Below, in pieces: positions 20,413 through 31,940 of a DNA stretch of 44,295 nt. This DNA comes from Acidobacteriia bacterium AH_259_A11_L15. GTDB taxonomy: Bacteria > Acidobacteriota > Terriglobia > Acidiferrales > 2-02-FULL-67-57. The notes beneath the pieces were generated by a model. That model searched no databases, was not told the origin of the DNA, and saw only the letters and a list, made by a program, of their open reading frames with translations. Made by a program: the position numbers and the translations under genes. Position 1 is the stretch's first letter. Each line of letters starts with the position of its first letter. Location of the stretch: positions 1 through 44,295 of the forward strand of contig JALLOH010000009.1 in the NCBI GenBank assembly GCA_027717655.1, in the 5' to 3' direction.

Positions 20413-20616
20413 CGTCTGGCCCTCTCGTTGTTGAGTGCTTCAGTGGCTAAAGCCACTAGTTTTTTCTACTTGTTTGCGCCGCGGTTCAGACCGCGCCCCA
20501 CAAATGTTCTCGAAGCCACTCTTTGTGGGTCGCCCCGTTTCCCCCCGAGCTTGCCCGCCCCCGGCGGGCTTGCCGACGGGCAGGGGCGATACTACCCCGC
20601 TTCCCCACAGGGGGCT
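20413..20616. repeat. REP-like hairpins between yidD and rnpA
   Basis: AGTGGCTAAAGCCACT (20442-20457) is a perfect palindrome of the same REP family that flanks the transposase near 28.5 kb, and GGGGGCTTCAGCCCCTGA lies near 20609-20626. GGTCGCCCCG and GGGGCGATAC-type units lie between. They interrupt the normally tight rnpA-yidD spacing. Confidence 0.6.
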
Positions 20617-21027
20617 TCAGCCCCTGACGTCGTAACGGCTTGGGGGCTCCCCTTCCCCCACCAGGGTTTTCTCCAGCAAATCTCCCAGCTCGCGGGTGAG
20701 GCGGGCGAAGTCGGCCCGAGCCACCTCCGCCGAGTGCGGCTGAACCACGACATCCCAGCCTTTGGGCAGCGCGGCCCGGCGCAGGATCTCCCGCAGGCGG
20801 CGCTTCACTCGATTGCGCACCACCGCGTTCCCCAGCCGGACTTTGACGGAAATGCCCCAGCGGGTTTGGCCGAGTGCGTTCCGCCGGGCAATCACCTGGA
20901 AGCGCGCCGAGCGCCGCCGCCGGGCCGGGTCGCGGTAGACGCGGTCGAAGTCGCGGGTGCGCATGCGGGCGAAGGGCGGGGGACCGGATTGGAGGGCTGG
21001 TTGGGGCACCGCCTGGGTCACTTCCAA
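20617..21027 (-). CDS. rnpA: Ribonuclease P protein component
   Basis: The frame gives 136 residues from a TTG at 21027; the start is uncertain and GTG at 21021 or ATG at 20964 are alternatives, since family members begin near 'RDFDRVYRDP'. The RNR motif region is intact: RLGNAVVRNRVKRRLREILR. Further family features are FQVIARRNALG and WDVVVQPHSAEV. It forms the protein subunit that helps the catalytic RNA bind pre-tRNA 5' leaders. It lies ten bases after rpmH and is followed by yidD and yidC, the standard order. Confidence 0.94.
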   Translation of the reverse strand: MEVTQAVPQPALQSGPPPFARMRTRDFDRVYRDPARRRRSARFQVIARRNALGQTRWGISVKVRLGNAVVRNRVKRRLREILRRAALPKGWDVVVQPHSAEVARADFARLTRELGDLLEKTLVGEGEPPSRYDVRG

Positions 21028-21037
21028 TCGTACGCCC

Positions 21038-21187
21038 CTAGCGCGCCTTGCCCACCGCCAAGCGATAGCGGCCCTTGCGCCGCCGGGCGGCCAGCACCCG
21101 GCGCCCGCCCCGGGTCTTCATCCGGGCGCGAAAGCCGTGGGTCTTGAGGCGATGGCGGACGTTGGGCTGATAGGTGCGCTTGGGCAT
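21038..21187 (-). CDS. rpmH: Ribosomal protein bL34
   Basis: Minus-strand reading from the ATG at 21187 (GGAGAAG upstream) gives a 49-residue, strongly basic protein: [20 protein letters not shown], then [20 protein letters not shown] and YRLAVGKAR. This is the canonical L34 sequence (KRTYQP start, HGF-x-x-RM, GR-x-VL-x-x-RR-x-KGR). It is the first gene of the rpmH-rnpA-yidD-yidC-jag operon and is divergent from dnaA, as in most bacterial origin regions. Confidence 0.96.
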   Translation of the reverse strand: MPKRTYQPNVRHRLKTHGFRARMKTRGGRRVLAARRRKGRYRLAVGKAR

Positions 21188-21456
21188 CTTCTCCTCGGGA
21201 ACGGGCGCGAACGAGCGCTCCAGTGCGAATCAAGAAGCCAGTATAGAGGAGCGCTCCCCAAACCGCAAGGCAGAAGCCGCCCGGCAGATCTTGATTTCGC
21301 GTTGCCCCAGCGTGCCGTGGAAAATTTTTGAAAGTTGTGGTATAGTCCGCCGCGCTCTGAGGAAGGGAACGCCTTGCTTTGTTTTCCGGGTCGGCTCTCT
21401 CGGGTGGACCTCTCCCAGGCTTCACACGCTATCGGGGAAGCGTGCTCTGTGCAGGT
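21188..21456. other. rpmH-dnaA intergenic region (upstream part)
   Basis: This part of the 379-base divergent gap must hold the promoters of rpmH (minus) and dnaA (plus). A short AT-rich stretch AAAATTTTTGAAAG and TATAGT occur at 21320-21347; the latter could be a -10 box, but the matching -35 is unclear. No gene is seen. Confidence 0.4.
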
Positions 21457-21542
21457 TGTGGAAACCAGTTGGGTGGGCAGCGTTCCGCTGTCGCTCTCTC
21501 TTCCCTCTTTGTGGAAATTCCTGTGGAAACCCCTGTGGATAG
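21457..21542. promoter_or_regulatory. DnaA-box cluster upstream of dnaA (candidate oriC or autoregulatory site)
   Basis: Four near-consensus DnaA boxes are visible as TGTGGA-A/T-A: TGTGGAAAC (21457), TGTGGAAAT (21510), TGTGGAAAC (21522) and TGTGGATAG (21534). Each has one mismatch to TGTGGATAA. The last three are spaced exactly 12 bases apart. They lie 25-110 bases before the dnaA start, in the rpmH-dnaA gap, a frequent place for the origin. No long AT-rich unwinding element is obvious. Confidence 0.65.
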
Positions 21543-21566
21543 TCTCCCGCCGGGGCCGATGACCCG

Positions 21567-22895
21567 ATGAACCTCTGGGAAAAAATCATCGCCCACCTGC
21601 AGCAGACCCTGAACCCGCAGACGTTCGCCACCTGGTTCAAGCCCACTCAGTTGGAGGCTGTCAAGGGAAATATTTTGGCCGTGCGGGTGCCCAACCCGGT
21701 CTTCGAGAAATGGCTGACCACCGACGGCCGGGCGCTGGTGGAGCAGGCCCAGGCGGCGCTAGCCCTCAATCAATATCGAATTGAGTTCGTGGCCGAGGCC
21801 GAAGGCGCCGCTGCCGCGCGCCGCGCCGCCGACCGGCTGCCCCCGCCCCGGCAGACGCGCCTGGATTTCGACTCCACCGAATACCAGCTCAACCCCCGCT
21901 ACACCTTCAACTCCTTCGTGGTGGGCTCCTCGAACCAATTCGCGCACGCCGCCGCCCTGGCGGTGGCCGAGCAGCCCTCCAAGGCCTACAACCCGTTGTT
22001 CCTCTACGGCGGGGTGGGCCTGGGGAAGACCCATCTAATGCAGGCCGCGGGTCACCTGGTGCGGGCGCGCAACCGCGAGCTGCGGGTCACCTACCTGAGC
22101 GCCGAGAAGTTCACCAACGAGGTCATCCACGCCCTGCGCTTCGAGCGCATGGTCGGCTTCCGCGACAAGTACCGCACGGTGGATGTGCTGCTGCTGGACG
22201 ACATCCAGTTCCTCGCCGGCAAGGAGCGCACCCAAGAAGAATTCTTCCACACCTTTAACGCGCTCTACGACGCCCAAAAGCAGATTGTCATCAGCTCGGA
22301 TGCCCCTCCGAAAGAAATTCCCACGCTGGAGGAGCGCCTGCGCTCGCGCTTCGAGTGGGGCCTGATCGCCGACCTGCAGCCCCCGGACCTGGAAACCAAG
22401 ATCGCCATCCTGATGAAGAAGGCGGAAACCGACAACGCCTCGCTGCCCCCCGAAGTGGCCGAGTACATCGCCCGCGGCATCCGCTCGAACATCCGCGAGC
22501 TGGAAGGCGCGCTGAACCGCCTGCAGGCCTATAGCTCGCTGGTGGGCGAGCCTGTCTCTCTGCAACTGGCTGAAGCGGTACTCAAAAATATCCTCGCGCT
22601 GCAAGAAAAGCGGGTTTCCATCGAAGCCATCCAGCGGCGGGTCGCGGAGCAGTTCTCGCTGCGGCCCACCGACCTCAAAGTTCGCAGCAATGCCAAGAGC
22701 ATCACCTTCCCGCGGCAGATTGCGATGTACTTGGCCAAGCAACTCACCGGAGCCTCGCTGCCGGAACTGGGGCGTGCCTTCGGCGGCAAGCACCACACCA
22801 CCGTCTTGCACTCCATCAACAAAATCGAGCGCCTACGCAAGACCGACAAGGACTTGGCCCAGCGGCTCCATAAACTGGCCGACGCCCTGCGCTAG
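21567..22895 (+). CDS. dnaA: Chromosomal replication initiator DnaA
   Basis: The 442-residue protein is full-length with all four domains. Domain I begins MNLWEKIIAHLQQTLNPQTF. A short linker is followed by the AAA+ core with NPRYTFNSFVVGSSNQFAHA, Walker A GGVGLGKTH, Walker B LLLDDIQFLAGK, sensor I ISSDAPPKE and the Arg-finger region LRSRFEWGL. The C-terminal domain IV has the signature AFGGKHHTTVLHSI for DNA-box binding. An in-frame ATG two codons earlier is not present. DnaA boxes lie just upstream, suggesting autoregulation. dnaN follows in the usual order. Confidence 0.98.
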   Translation: MNLWEKIIAHLQQTLNPQTFATWFKPTQLEAVKGNILAVRVPNPVFEKWLTTDGRALVEQAQAALALNQYRIEFVAEAEGAAAARRAADRLPPPRQTRLDFDSTEYQLNPRYTFNSFVVGSSNQFAHAAALAVAEQPSKAYNPLFLYGGVGLGKTHLMQAAGHLVRARNRELRVTYLSAEKFTNEVIHALRFERMVGFRDKYRTVDVLLLDDIQFLAGKERTQEEFFHTFNALYDAQKQIVISSDAPPKEIPTLEERLRSRFEWGLIADLQPPDLETKIAILMKKAETDNASLPPEVAEYIARGIRSNIRELEGALNRLQAYSSLVGEPVSLQLAEAVLKNILALQEKRVSIEAIQRRVAEQFSLRPTDLKVRSNAKSITFPRQIAMYLAKQLTGASLPELGRAFGGKHHTTVLHSINKIERLRKTDKDLAQRLHKLADALR

Positions 22896-23118
22896 CTATG
22901 CACACCCCGATTGTGAACCTCTTGTGCGCTTCTTGTGGGCTCAGAGGATCGTTGGTAACCCCACTCCTCTTTCCACCGGCCTCCCACCACGCGCGCACAG
23001 CCTTTTCCAAGCCCGTTTGTCGCGCCCCTAGCCGGGTTGCTCCGGCTTTCCTCTCTTTTCACCGCCCTACTACGGCGGCGGGTATAAATCTTCTATCTTT
23101 AATCTGAGGCCGACGCCA
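22896..23118. other. dnaA-dnaN intergenic region
   Basis: This 223-base gap contains loosely DnaA-box-like pieces (TTGTGAAC near 22911, CTTTCCACC near 22969) and an AT-rich run, TATAAATCTTCTATCTTTAA (23082-23101), before dnaN that could hold its promoter. An origin function is possible but weaker than for the upstream cluster. Confidence 0.4.
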
Positions 23119-24237
23119 ATGGAACTGACTGTGAAAAAAAACGCCCTGCTGCGCGAGTTGCAACTGACGCAGGGAGTAGTCGAACGCAAGACAACCATTC
23201 CTATCCTGTCCAACCTGTTACTGGAAGCGCGTGGCGAGGCGGTGCGCATTACCGGCACCGACCTGGAGCTGGGGGTGAAAACCAGTTGCGCGGCGAAAGT
23301 GAAAAAAGAAGGGACCGGCACAGTGCCAGCGCGGCGGCTGTTTGAGATCGTGCGCACGCTGCCGGACGCGGACATCAAGCTGAAGCTGCTCGAGAACCAG
23401 TGGGTGGACCTGCGCTGCGAGCGTTCCCACTTCAAGCTGGTGGGGATGTCGAAAGAGAACTTCCCCGCGCTGCCGGAGTTTCCCCATCCGTTGGTGAGCC
23501 TGCCGGCGCGTATCCTGGGCACGCTGATTGCCAAGACCGCCTTCGCCATCTCGATGGAGGAATCCCGCTATACGCTGAACGGGGCGCTGCTGTTGCTGAA
23601 GCCGGACAGCGTCACCATGGTGGCTACCGACGGCCACCGGCTGGCGTACGTCGAGACCCAGCAGAAGCTCACCGGGCTGAAAGCCGAGGTGCGCGTCTTG
23701 GTGCCCAAGAAGGCGATGAACGAAGTGGTGCGCCTGCTTGGCGAGGTGGAGGAGAAAACCGCGGTTGAGTTCGCCCGCGATGATTCCCACTTGTTCTTCA
23801 AAGTCGGGGAGCGGCTGCTGATCTCGCGCCTGCTCACCGGCCAGTTCCCGAACTACGAAGCCGTGCTGCCGCGGGAAAACACCCGCGTGGTGGTGCTCGA
23901 CCGCGACCTGGTGGCGGCGGCCGTCAAGCGCGCCGACGTGGTGGCCGACCAGCGCAGTCACGCGGTCCGGCTCTTGATTGAGCCGGAGAAGGTGGAAATC
24001 TCCTCCAGCTCCCCGGAGTACGGCGAGGCTCACGAGGAGCTGGTCCCCGGCAAGCCCTACAGCGGCGAGCCGCTGCAGATCGGCTTCAACGCCAACTACC
24101 TGCTGGAATTTTTCGGGGCCGCGGCCGCCGGGCCCATCAGCTTCGAGTTCAAGGACGACCAGTCCGCCGGCCAGCTCCGCCCCCTGGCCGAAGAGGACTA
24201 CAAATACCGCTACGTCGTCATGCCCATGCGGCTGTAG
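23119..24237 (+). CDS. dnaN: DNA polymerase III sliding clamp (beta)
   Basis: The 372-residue protein has the three-domain beta-clamp organisation. Domain 1 is MELTVKKNALLRELQLTQGV with TIPILSNLLLEA and ITGTDLELGVKT. Domain 2 contains AISMEESRYTLNGALLLL, VATDGHRLAYVE and LLTGQFPNYEAVLP. Domain 3 ends YKYRYVVMPMRL, the pocket that binds polymerase partners. Length and motifs are canonical, and the position after dnaA is standard. It closes around DNA as a dimer to give processivity. Confidence 0.98.
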   Translation: MELTVKKNALLRELQLTQGVVERKTTIPILSNLLLEARGEAVRITGTDLELGVKTSCAAKVKKEGTGTVPARRLFEIVRTLPDADIKLKLLENQWVDLRCERSHFKLVGMSKENFPALPEFPHPLVSLPARILGTLIAKTAFAISMEESRYTLNGALLLLKPDSVTMVATDGHRLAYVETQQKLTGLKAEVRVLVPKKAMNEVVRLLGEVEEKTAVEFARDDSHLFFKVGERLLISRLLTGQFPNYEAVLPRENTRVVVLDRDLVAAAVKRADVVADQRSHAVRLLIEPEKVEISSSSPEYGEAHEELVPGKPYSGEPLQIGFNANYLLEFFGAAAAGPISFEFKDDQSAGQLRPLAEEDYKYRYVVMPMRL

Positions 24238-24296
24238 TGGCGGCCAGTGGTCGGCGAGCGGCGACCAGCAAGCCAGTAATCATAAGGGACAGTAAA

Positions 24297-24731
24297 TTAC
24301 CGGGTTCTCACGAAGGTGAATACACAGGCAGAGAGAAGTGTCAGCTGTTCCGATGTATCATCCAAGAGGTAAACATTCTCTGCGCGCCCGAGGATCTTGT
24401 GGCCTTCCACGCGGCGGGCCATAGTGGGCAACAGAGCCATCGGGCAAACAATGAATGTGGCCTTCGCCCCAGAGTGCCTAGAGCCCCATCGGTCCATAGT
24501 TTGAATGAATCCCTTACCACTAGGGTGCATTTGGACTTCGACATAAATCGGCCGATCAGCCGCTTTGTGTGGGCGGATAATTACATCAGCGCCGTGCGCT
24601 TTCCCGCGATGACACTCTACGGAGATTGCTCGGCCGAGGCCGCGCAGCATAGCTTCAAGAGCATCAATGACGCCATCGTGCCAGCGCTGTTCCCATTTCC
24701 GCTCAGAAGTTGTTTTCTTCCCCATGGCCAT
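24297..24731 (-). CDS. Small protein with a nuclease-like fold signature, partner of the upstream XRE gene
   Basis: The 144-residue protein (ATG at 24731, or 24725) starts with a charged helix (KWEQRWHDGVIDALEAMLRG). It then has ECHRGKAHGADVIIRPHKAA and PIYVEVQMHPSGKGFIQTMD. D in 'GADVIIRP' and E-x-Q in 'YVEVQ' after a strand resemble the PD-(D/E)xK nuclease core with Gln replacing Lys, so a restriction-like fold is plausible but unproven. It lies seven bases after the XRE gene, giving a two-gene cassette inserted between dnaN and gyrB. The composition is less GC-rich than the core genes. Confidence 0.7.
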   Translation of the reverse strand: MAMGKKTTSERKWEQRWHDGVIDALEAMLRGLGRAISVECHRGKAHGADVIIRPHKAADRPIYVEVQMHPSGKGFIQTMDRWGSRHSGAKATFIVCPMALLPTMARRVEGHKILGRAENVYLLDDTSEQLTLLSACVFTFVRTR

Positions 24732-24738
24732 GCCGTAG

Positions 24739-24969
24739 TCAAAAGAGTTTTCTGACAGGAACCCCTAGAGCCCGCGCAATAGCGGCAATGTTTGCGAGTG
24801 CAGGGTTTCTCTCTCCGCGCTCAATCCCGCCCAGGTATGTTGGGTGAATCCCAGCGCGGCTGGCGAGCTCCTCTTGCGACCAACCTCGGCGTCTGCGAAG
24901 GGCGCGCACCCTATTGCCAAAGCGGCGAGTTGTTGCTGGCGACAGTTTCCGCAAGGCAGTAATTGTCAA
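24739..24969 (-). CDS. XRE-family transcriptional regulator (controller-like)
   Basis: The frame encodes up to 76 residues. The helix-turn-helix is complete: RFGNRVRALRRRRGWSQEEL, then ASRAGIHPTYLGGIERGERN and PALANIAAIARALGVPVRKL. This is the form of C-type controllers of restriction-modification systems. The start is unclear: a TTG at 24969 has no ribosome-binding site, and the TTGACA there could instead be a -35 box, so translation may begin at a GTG near 24909. It is followed at seven bases by the nuclease-like gene and is divergent from the gene at 25048. Confidence 0.8.
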   Translation of the reverse strand: MTITALRKLSPATTRRFGNRVRALRRRRGWSQEELASRAGIHPTYLGGIERGERNPALANIAAIARALGVPVRKLF

Positions 24970-25047
24970 AAAATGTCTGGCGAACTATGCTGTGAGTGAG
25001 TTTATGAGTCCAGAGACTATAAGTATTCGTTGATGCGGAGGAACAAA

Positions 25048-25254
25048 ATGGATGAGGAGCACCACTTTTTTGTCTTGGTGAACACGTTTGATCCCAAGAG
25101 GCTGATTCTTTGTGATTACGAGGGGGAGACCTACGCTTCTTTGGGCGAAGCCCTGGTGGCCCGAGATGTTCGGCGTGGCGAAGCCGATAATCCGTGGATC
25201 GACGTCTGCAAACTTGTTCCGTTGGAGCTAGAAGATTTGAACCAAGACGCGTGA
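25048..25254 (+). CDS. Small acidic protein of unknown function
   Basis: The ATG at 25048 has GGAGG six bases upstream; the frame is open to 25030. The 68-residue acidic product (MDEEHHFFVLVNTFDPKRLI, then CDYEGETYASLGEALVARDV) looks like one compact alpha/beta domain. I do not recognise the family. It is divergent from the XRE gene, with about 75 bases between, so its promoter probably shares that regulator's control region. A terminator follows at 25326-25366. Confidence 0.65.
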   Translation: MDEEHHFFVLVNTFDPKRLILCDYEGETYASLGEALVARDVRRGEADNPWIDVCKLVPLELEDLNQDA

Positions 25255-25325
25255 AAGGGCAGGTTTCCGGCGGGGAATTTAGGCGTCTTTTCTCGGGCCG
25301 TTTTTCACCTCAGAAAACGAACACC

Positions 25326-25366
25326 AACCCGCCCCTAAGTTATTGAAAATACAAGCGGGTTTTTTA
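25326..25366 (+). terminator. Intrinsic terminator
   Basis: AACCCGC (25326-25332) pairs with GCGGGTT (25355-25361), followed by TTTTT and ATTTT. It lies 72 bases after the stop of the small gene at 25048-25254. Stem and T run are good; the loop is long (22 bases). Confidence 0.6.
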
Positions 25367-28123
<2,757 letters not shown>

Positions 28124-28136
28124 GGGCTGGAGAGAC

Positions 28137-28505
28137 AATGCCCCTCAGCGGCTAAAGCCGGTGTTTTGTTACTGAGAGTTTATGTCGCCCCTGAAGGGGC
28201 GACCCGCCGAACAAATATAGAACCTCAGTGGCTAAAGCCAGGTGGGAGGGGTGGGCTGAACGTCAGGCCCTACCCTTCGGCAGGCTCAGGGCGGGAGGCC
28301 TGACCCGCCTTGCACAAGAGGGGGCTTCAAGAAAGCAAGGCGGGGCAACCCTTCAGGGTTGCCAGAAAGGGACAACCATAGAGGGGCTTTAGCCCCTGAG
28401 GACCTCAGGGCCTAAAGGCCCACAGATTGAGAGAAGGTTAGTGTCAGTCCTAACCCCTCGACTGCGCTGGGGGCGAGAGGGCTGACCCGCCGAACAAAGA
28501 GCAAA
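28137..28505. repeat. REP cluster upstream of the RAYT gene
   Basis: At least six palindromes occur here. They include CGGCTAAAGCCG (28149-28160), GTCGCCCCTGAAGGGGCGAC (28184-28203), TGGCTAAAGCCA (28229-28240), GGCAACCCTTCAGGGTTGCC (28344-28363), GGGGCTTTAGCCCC (28383-28396) and GGGCCTAAAGGCCC (28408-28421). The recurrent tail GACCCGCCGAACAAA follows two of them. This is the typical substrate array of the adjacent transposase. Confidence 0.85.
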
Positions 28506-28508
28506 AGC

Positions 28509-29021
28509 GTGGGACGGACGCAGCACAGAGTGAGGCCGGCAGGTACTTACTTCATCACGATTGACGCCTGGGGTGGCAGGCAGTTGTTCAAGGGTGAAGT
28601 GGCAGAAATCCTAGCTGACCAACTAGTGCAGTGCCGGACCAAGGGATACTTCCTGCTGCATGAGTTCTGTGTGATGCCTAATCATTTGCACGTTCTCTTG
28701 ACTCCATGCGCTGAAAACACTCTGGAGAAATGTGTTCAGATGATCAAGGGCGGGGCCTCCTATCGGGTTGGCAAGGTTCGCAGGTTCACAGCCTTTTGGC
28801 AGGACGGCTATCATGATTGGCGGTGCCGGAATGAGAAGGAGTTCCAGCACTATGCGAAGTACATCCGGGAGAACCCAGTGAAGGCTGGCCTAGCGCAAGA
28901 ACCCGAGGGCTGGCCCCATTCGTCAGCCAATCCCAAGTTTGCAGATTCCCTAGACCCAATGCCTCAGGGCCTAAAGGCCCAGCGGGGAGGGAGGGCGGGG
29001 ATGTCAACCCTAAAGGGTTGA
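28509..29021 (+). CDS. REP-associated tyrosine transposase (RAYT, Y1 HUH family)
   Basis: The 170-residue product starts at a GTG and matches Transposase_17/RAYT proteins. It begins RPAGTYFITI, with the HUH motif in CVMPNHLHVLL (H-x-H) and the catalytic-Tyr helix in EFQHYAKYIRENPVKAG, followed by WPHSS. RAYTs nick and join single-stranded REP hairpins. REP palindromes surround the gene on both sides, in the same order. The final about 20 codons and the stop are themselves made of REP sequence (GGGCCTAAAGGCCC and TCAACCCTAAAGGGTTGA), so the native 3' end has probably been replaced. It sits between gyrB and gyrA. Confidence 0.92.
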   Translation: MGRTQHRVRPAGTYFITIDAWGGRQLFKGEVAEILADQLVQCRTKGYFLLHEFCVMPNHLHVLLTPCAENTLEKCVQMIKGGASYRVGKVRRFTAFWQDGYHDWRCRNEKEFQHYAKYIRENPVKAGLAQEPEGWPHSSANPKFADSLDPMPQGLKAQRGGRAGMSTLKG

Positions 29022-29310
29022 CCCGCCTTGCAAGGAGCTGAAGCTTTGATGTCAGCCCTGAGCGGTTGACCCGCCTAACCAAGAAGTTCTAAAGGCGGGG
29101 CGACCCTTCAGGGTCGCCAAAAAGGATGGAACTTTTCAGGGGCTTTAGCCCCTGAGGGGCCTCAGGGCCTAAAGGCCCAGGGGGGGCGGAGGGCGGTGAT
29201 GTCAACCGTAACCCTTCGGCAGGCTCAGGGCGAGAGGGTTGACCCGCCTTGCCAGGAATTGAAGCTTTGATGTCAGCTCTGAGCAGTTGACCCGCCTAAC
29301 AGGGCGACAG
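28967..29310. repeat. REP cluster downstream of the RAYT gene
   Basis: The palindromes are GGGCCTAAAGGCCC (28967-28980), TCAACCCTAAAGGGTTGA (29004-29021), GGCGACCCTTCAGGGTCGCC (29099-29118), GGGGCTTTAGCCCC (29139-29152) and GGGCCTAAAGGCCC (29165-29178). The pair GGGGCTTTAGCCCC, 12 bases, GGGCCTAAAGGCCC is identical in order and spacing to 28383-28421. GTTGACCCGCC tails recur, and GAAGCTTTGATGTCAGC occurs twice. A CTTCGGCAGGCTCAGGG unit is inserted at 29214-29230. Confidence 0.85.
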
Positions 29311-29324
29311 TGGAGAAAAGCTAG

Positions 29325-31940
29325 ATGGCGAAGGATGGGAAAGAGCAGGTAGGCCCGCAGACGCCTGACGTGCCGGTGTTCGTCCCGGTGGATATTGAAG
29401 ACGAGATGCGGCGCTCCTACATGGATTACGCCATGAGCGTAATCATCGGGCGGGCGCTGCCGGAGGGGCGGGACGGCCTGAAGCCGGTCCACCGCCGCAT
29501 CCTCTACGCCATGCGCGGGATGAACCTGACGCCGGGGCGGAAGCATTCGAAGTGCGCCGGGGTGGTGGGCGAGGTCCTGAAGAAATACCACCCCCACGGC
29601 GACGCCCCCGTGTATGAGGCCCTGGTGCGGATGGCGCAAGAGTTCAACATGCGCTACGTGCTGATTGACGGCCAGGGGAACTTCGGCTCCGTCGACGGCG
29701 ACCCGCCCGCCGCCTACCGCTACACCGAGTGCCGCCTGGACGCGCTGGCCATGGAGCTGCTGGCCGACATCGAAAAGGAGACGGTCGACTTCAGCCCCAA
29801 CTTCGACGACACCACCGAAGAGCCGCACGTGCTCCCGGCGCGCGTCCCCAACCTGGTGGTGAACGGCGCCTCCGGCATCGCCGTGGGCATGGCGACGAAC
29901 ATCCCGCCCCACAACCTGGCTGAAGTCCTCGACGCCTGCGCCCTGCTCATCCGCAAGCCGAACGCCACCCTGAAGGAGATTATGCAGCTTGTCCCCGGGC
30001 CTGACTTTCCCACCGGCGGGTACCTCTTCGGCCTGGAAGGCATCGCGCAGGCCTACGGGACCGGCCGGGGGAGCTTCCACGTGCGCGCCAAGGCCGCCAT
30101 CGAGGAGGCTGCGCGCGACAAGCAGAACATCGTCGTCACCGAGATTCCTTACCAGGTGAACAAAGCCCGCCTGATCGAGAAGATCGCCGACCTGGTGACC
30201 AACAAGAAAATTGAAGGCATCGCCGACATCCGCGACGAATCGGACCGCGAGGGCATGCGCGTCGTCCTGGAGCTGAAGCGCGCCGAGCAGCCGGAAATCA
30301 TCCTGAACAACCTCTACAAGCACACCCAGATGCAGGTGAGCTTCGGGATGATCATGCTGGCGATTGTGAACGGGCAGCCGAAGGAGATGGGGCTGATCGA
30401 GGCGCTGCAGCTCTTCATCGCGCATCGAGTCGACGTCGTGCGCCGGCGCACCCAGTTCGACCTCACCAAGGCGCGCCAGCGCGAGCACATTCTGCTGGGC
30501 TTCAAGAAGGCGCTGCAGCACCTGGACGCCATCATCAAACTGATCCGCCGGTCGAAGTCGCCCGCCGAGGCCAAGACGGGACTGATGCGCCGCTGGCAGT
30601 TTACCGACGTGCAGGCCCAGGCCATCCTCGACCTGCAACTGCACCGGCTGACGCAACTGGAGCGGGAAAAGATTCTCGAAGAGCTCAAGGCCATCCAGGC
30701 CAGAGTCAAAGAGCTCGAAGAGATTTTGGCCTCCGACACCAGGCTCCGCCACGTGATCACCGAGGAGCTGCGCGAGGTGCAGAAGAAGTACGGCGACGAG
30801 CGCCGCACGCAGATTGTCAGCCAGGTGGAAGAGATTCGCCTGGAAGACCTGGTGCCGGACGAGGACGTCATCGTCACCGTCACCCACTCCGGCTACCTGA
30901 AGCGGATGCCGGTGGAGGCCTACCGCCACCAGGGGCGCGGCGGGAAGGGCCGGATGGCGCTGAAGGCGCGCGCGGACGACTTTGTCGAGCACTTGTTCGT
31001 AGCCTCGACGCACGGCTACTTGCTGGTGTTCACCCACACCGGCAAGGTCTACTGGCTGCGGGTGTGGGACCTTCCCGAGTCCGGCTGGCAGTCGCGGGGC
31101 AAGGCCATCACCAACCTGGTGAAGCTGGAGGCGGGCGAGCAGGTGGCGGCCTTCCTGGCGGTGAAGTCGCTGGAGGAGGCGGACCGCTACGTCTTCTTCT
31201 GCACCCGCAACGGCACGGTGAAGAAGACCGAGCTCAGCCAGTTCGCCAACCCGCGCTCCACCGGCATCTACGCGATTGGGCTGGAGCAGAACGACGAGCT
31301 GGTGGGCGCCAAGCTGACCGACGGCAAGCATATGATCTTCCTGGCCAGCCACAACGGCTGGGCCATTCTCTTCCGCGAGAGCGACGTCCGCTCCATGGGC
31401 CGCCAAGCCTACGGCGTGCGGGGGATGAAGCTGGATAGTTCGGGAAAGAAGGGCCGCCAGCCGGACACCATCGTGGGGGTGGCGGCCATCGCCCCGGAGA
31501 GCGAAGGCTTGCGCAAGGCCTTGAAGAAGGAGGTGGCCTCGCTGGAAGAAGTGCCGGACGAGGCGCTGAAAAAGGCCCTGCCCGACGATCTCATCCTCAC
31601 CGTCACCGAGCAGGGCCACGGCAAGCGCACCCGGGTGGCGGACTACCGCCTGCAATCGCGCGGCGGCAAGGGAGTCATCAACATCAAGGTGGCCGCCAAG
31701 AACGGCCCCGTGGCCGCGGTGGCGCGGGTGCCGAAGGATTCCGACGCGGTCATTGTCACCCAGCACGGCAAGATCATCCGGGTGCGCACCCAGCAGATTC
31801 GCTCCATGGGGCGCGCCGCCCAGGGGGTGCGCCTGCTGCGGATGGAAGAAGGGGACCGCGTGGCTGCCTGCGCCGCCGTGATCGAGGAAGAAGAAGCTAG
31901 CGCCGCCGTGGAGGCAGCCAGTGAAGGGGCCGCCGAGTGA
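29325..31940 (+). CDS. gyrA: DNA gyrase subunit A
   Basis: The 871-residue protein is a full-length GyrA. The winged-helix and tower domains begin [20 protein letters not shown], with [20 protein letters not shown] and the catalytic Tyr in [10 protein letters not shown]. The C-terminal beta-pinwheel carries a GyrA-box-like QGRGGKG near residue 537. This box is the diagnostic difference from ParC, so this is gyrase. The last 15 residues are Ala/Glu-rich and low-complexity. GGAGAA precedes the ATG at 29325. The stop is followed by a dispersed repeat and then a possible detached tail. Confidence 0.98.
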   Translation: MAKDGKEQVGPQTPDVPVFVPVDIEDEMRRSYMDYAMSVIIGRALPEGRDGLKPVHRRILYAMRGMNLTPGRKHSKCAGVVGEVLKKYHPHGDAPVYEALVRMAQEFNMRYVLIDGQGNFGSVDGDPPAAYRYTECRLDALAMELLADIEKETVDFSPNFDDTTEEPHVLPARVPNLVVNGASGIAVGMATNIPPHNLAEVLDACALLIRKPNATLKEIMQLVPGPDFPTGGYLFGLEGIAQAYGTGRGSFHVRAKAAIEEAARDKQNIVVTEIPYQVNKARLIEKIADLVTNKKIEGIADIRDESDREGMRVVLELKRAEQPEIILNNLYKHTQMQVSFGMIMLAIVNGQPKEMGLIEALQLFIAHRVDVVRRRTQFDLTKARQREHILLGFKKALQHLDAIIKLIRRSKSPAEAKTGLMRRWQFTDVQAQAILDLQLHRLTQLEREKILEELKAIQARVKELEEILASDTRLRHVITEELREVQKKYGDERRTQIVSQVEEIRLEDLVPDEDVIVTVTHSGYLKRMPVEAYRHQGRGGKGRMALKARADDFVEHLFVASTHGYLLVFTHTGKVYWLRVWDLPESGWQSRGKAITNLVKLEAGEQVAAFLAVKSLEEADRYVFFCTRNGTVKKTELSQFANPRSTGIYAIGLEQNDELVGAKLTDGKHMIFLASHNGWAILFRESDVRSMGRQAYGVRGMKLDSSGKKGRQPDTIVGVAAIAPESEGLRKALKKEVASLEEVPDEALKKALPDDLILTVTEQGHGKRTRVADYRLQSRGGKGVINIKVAAKNGPVAAVARVPKDSDAVIVTQHGKIIRVRTQQIRSMGRAAQGVRLLRMEEGDRVAACAAVIEEEEASAAVEAASEGAAE

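Noticed and set aside
28137..29310. CRISPR-like array suggested by many similar short palindromes.
   Set aside because: Spacing is irregular, units are of several kinds, and a RAYT gene sits in the middle; these are REP elements.
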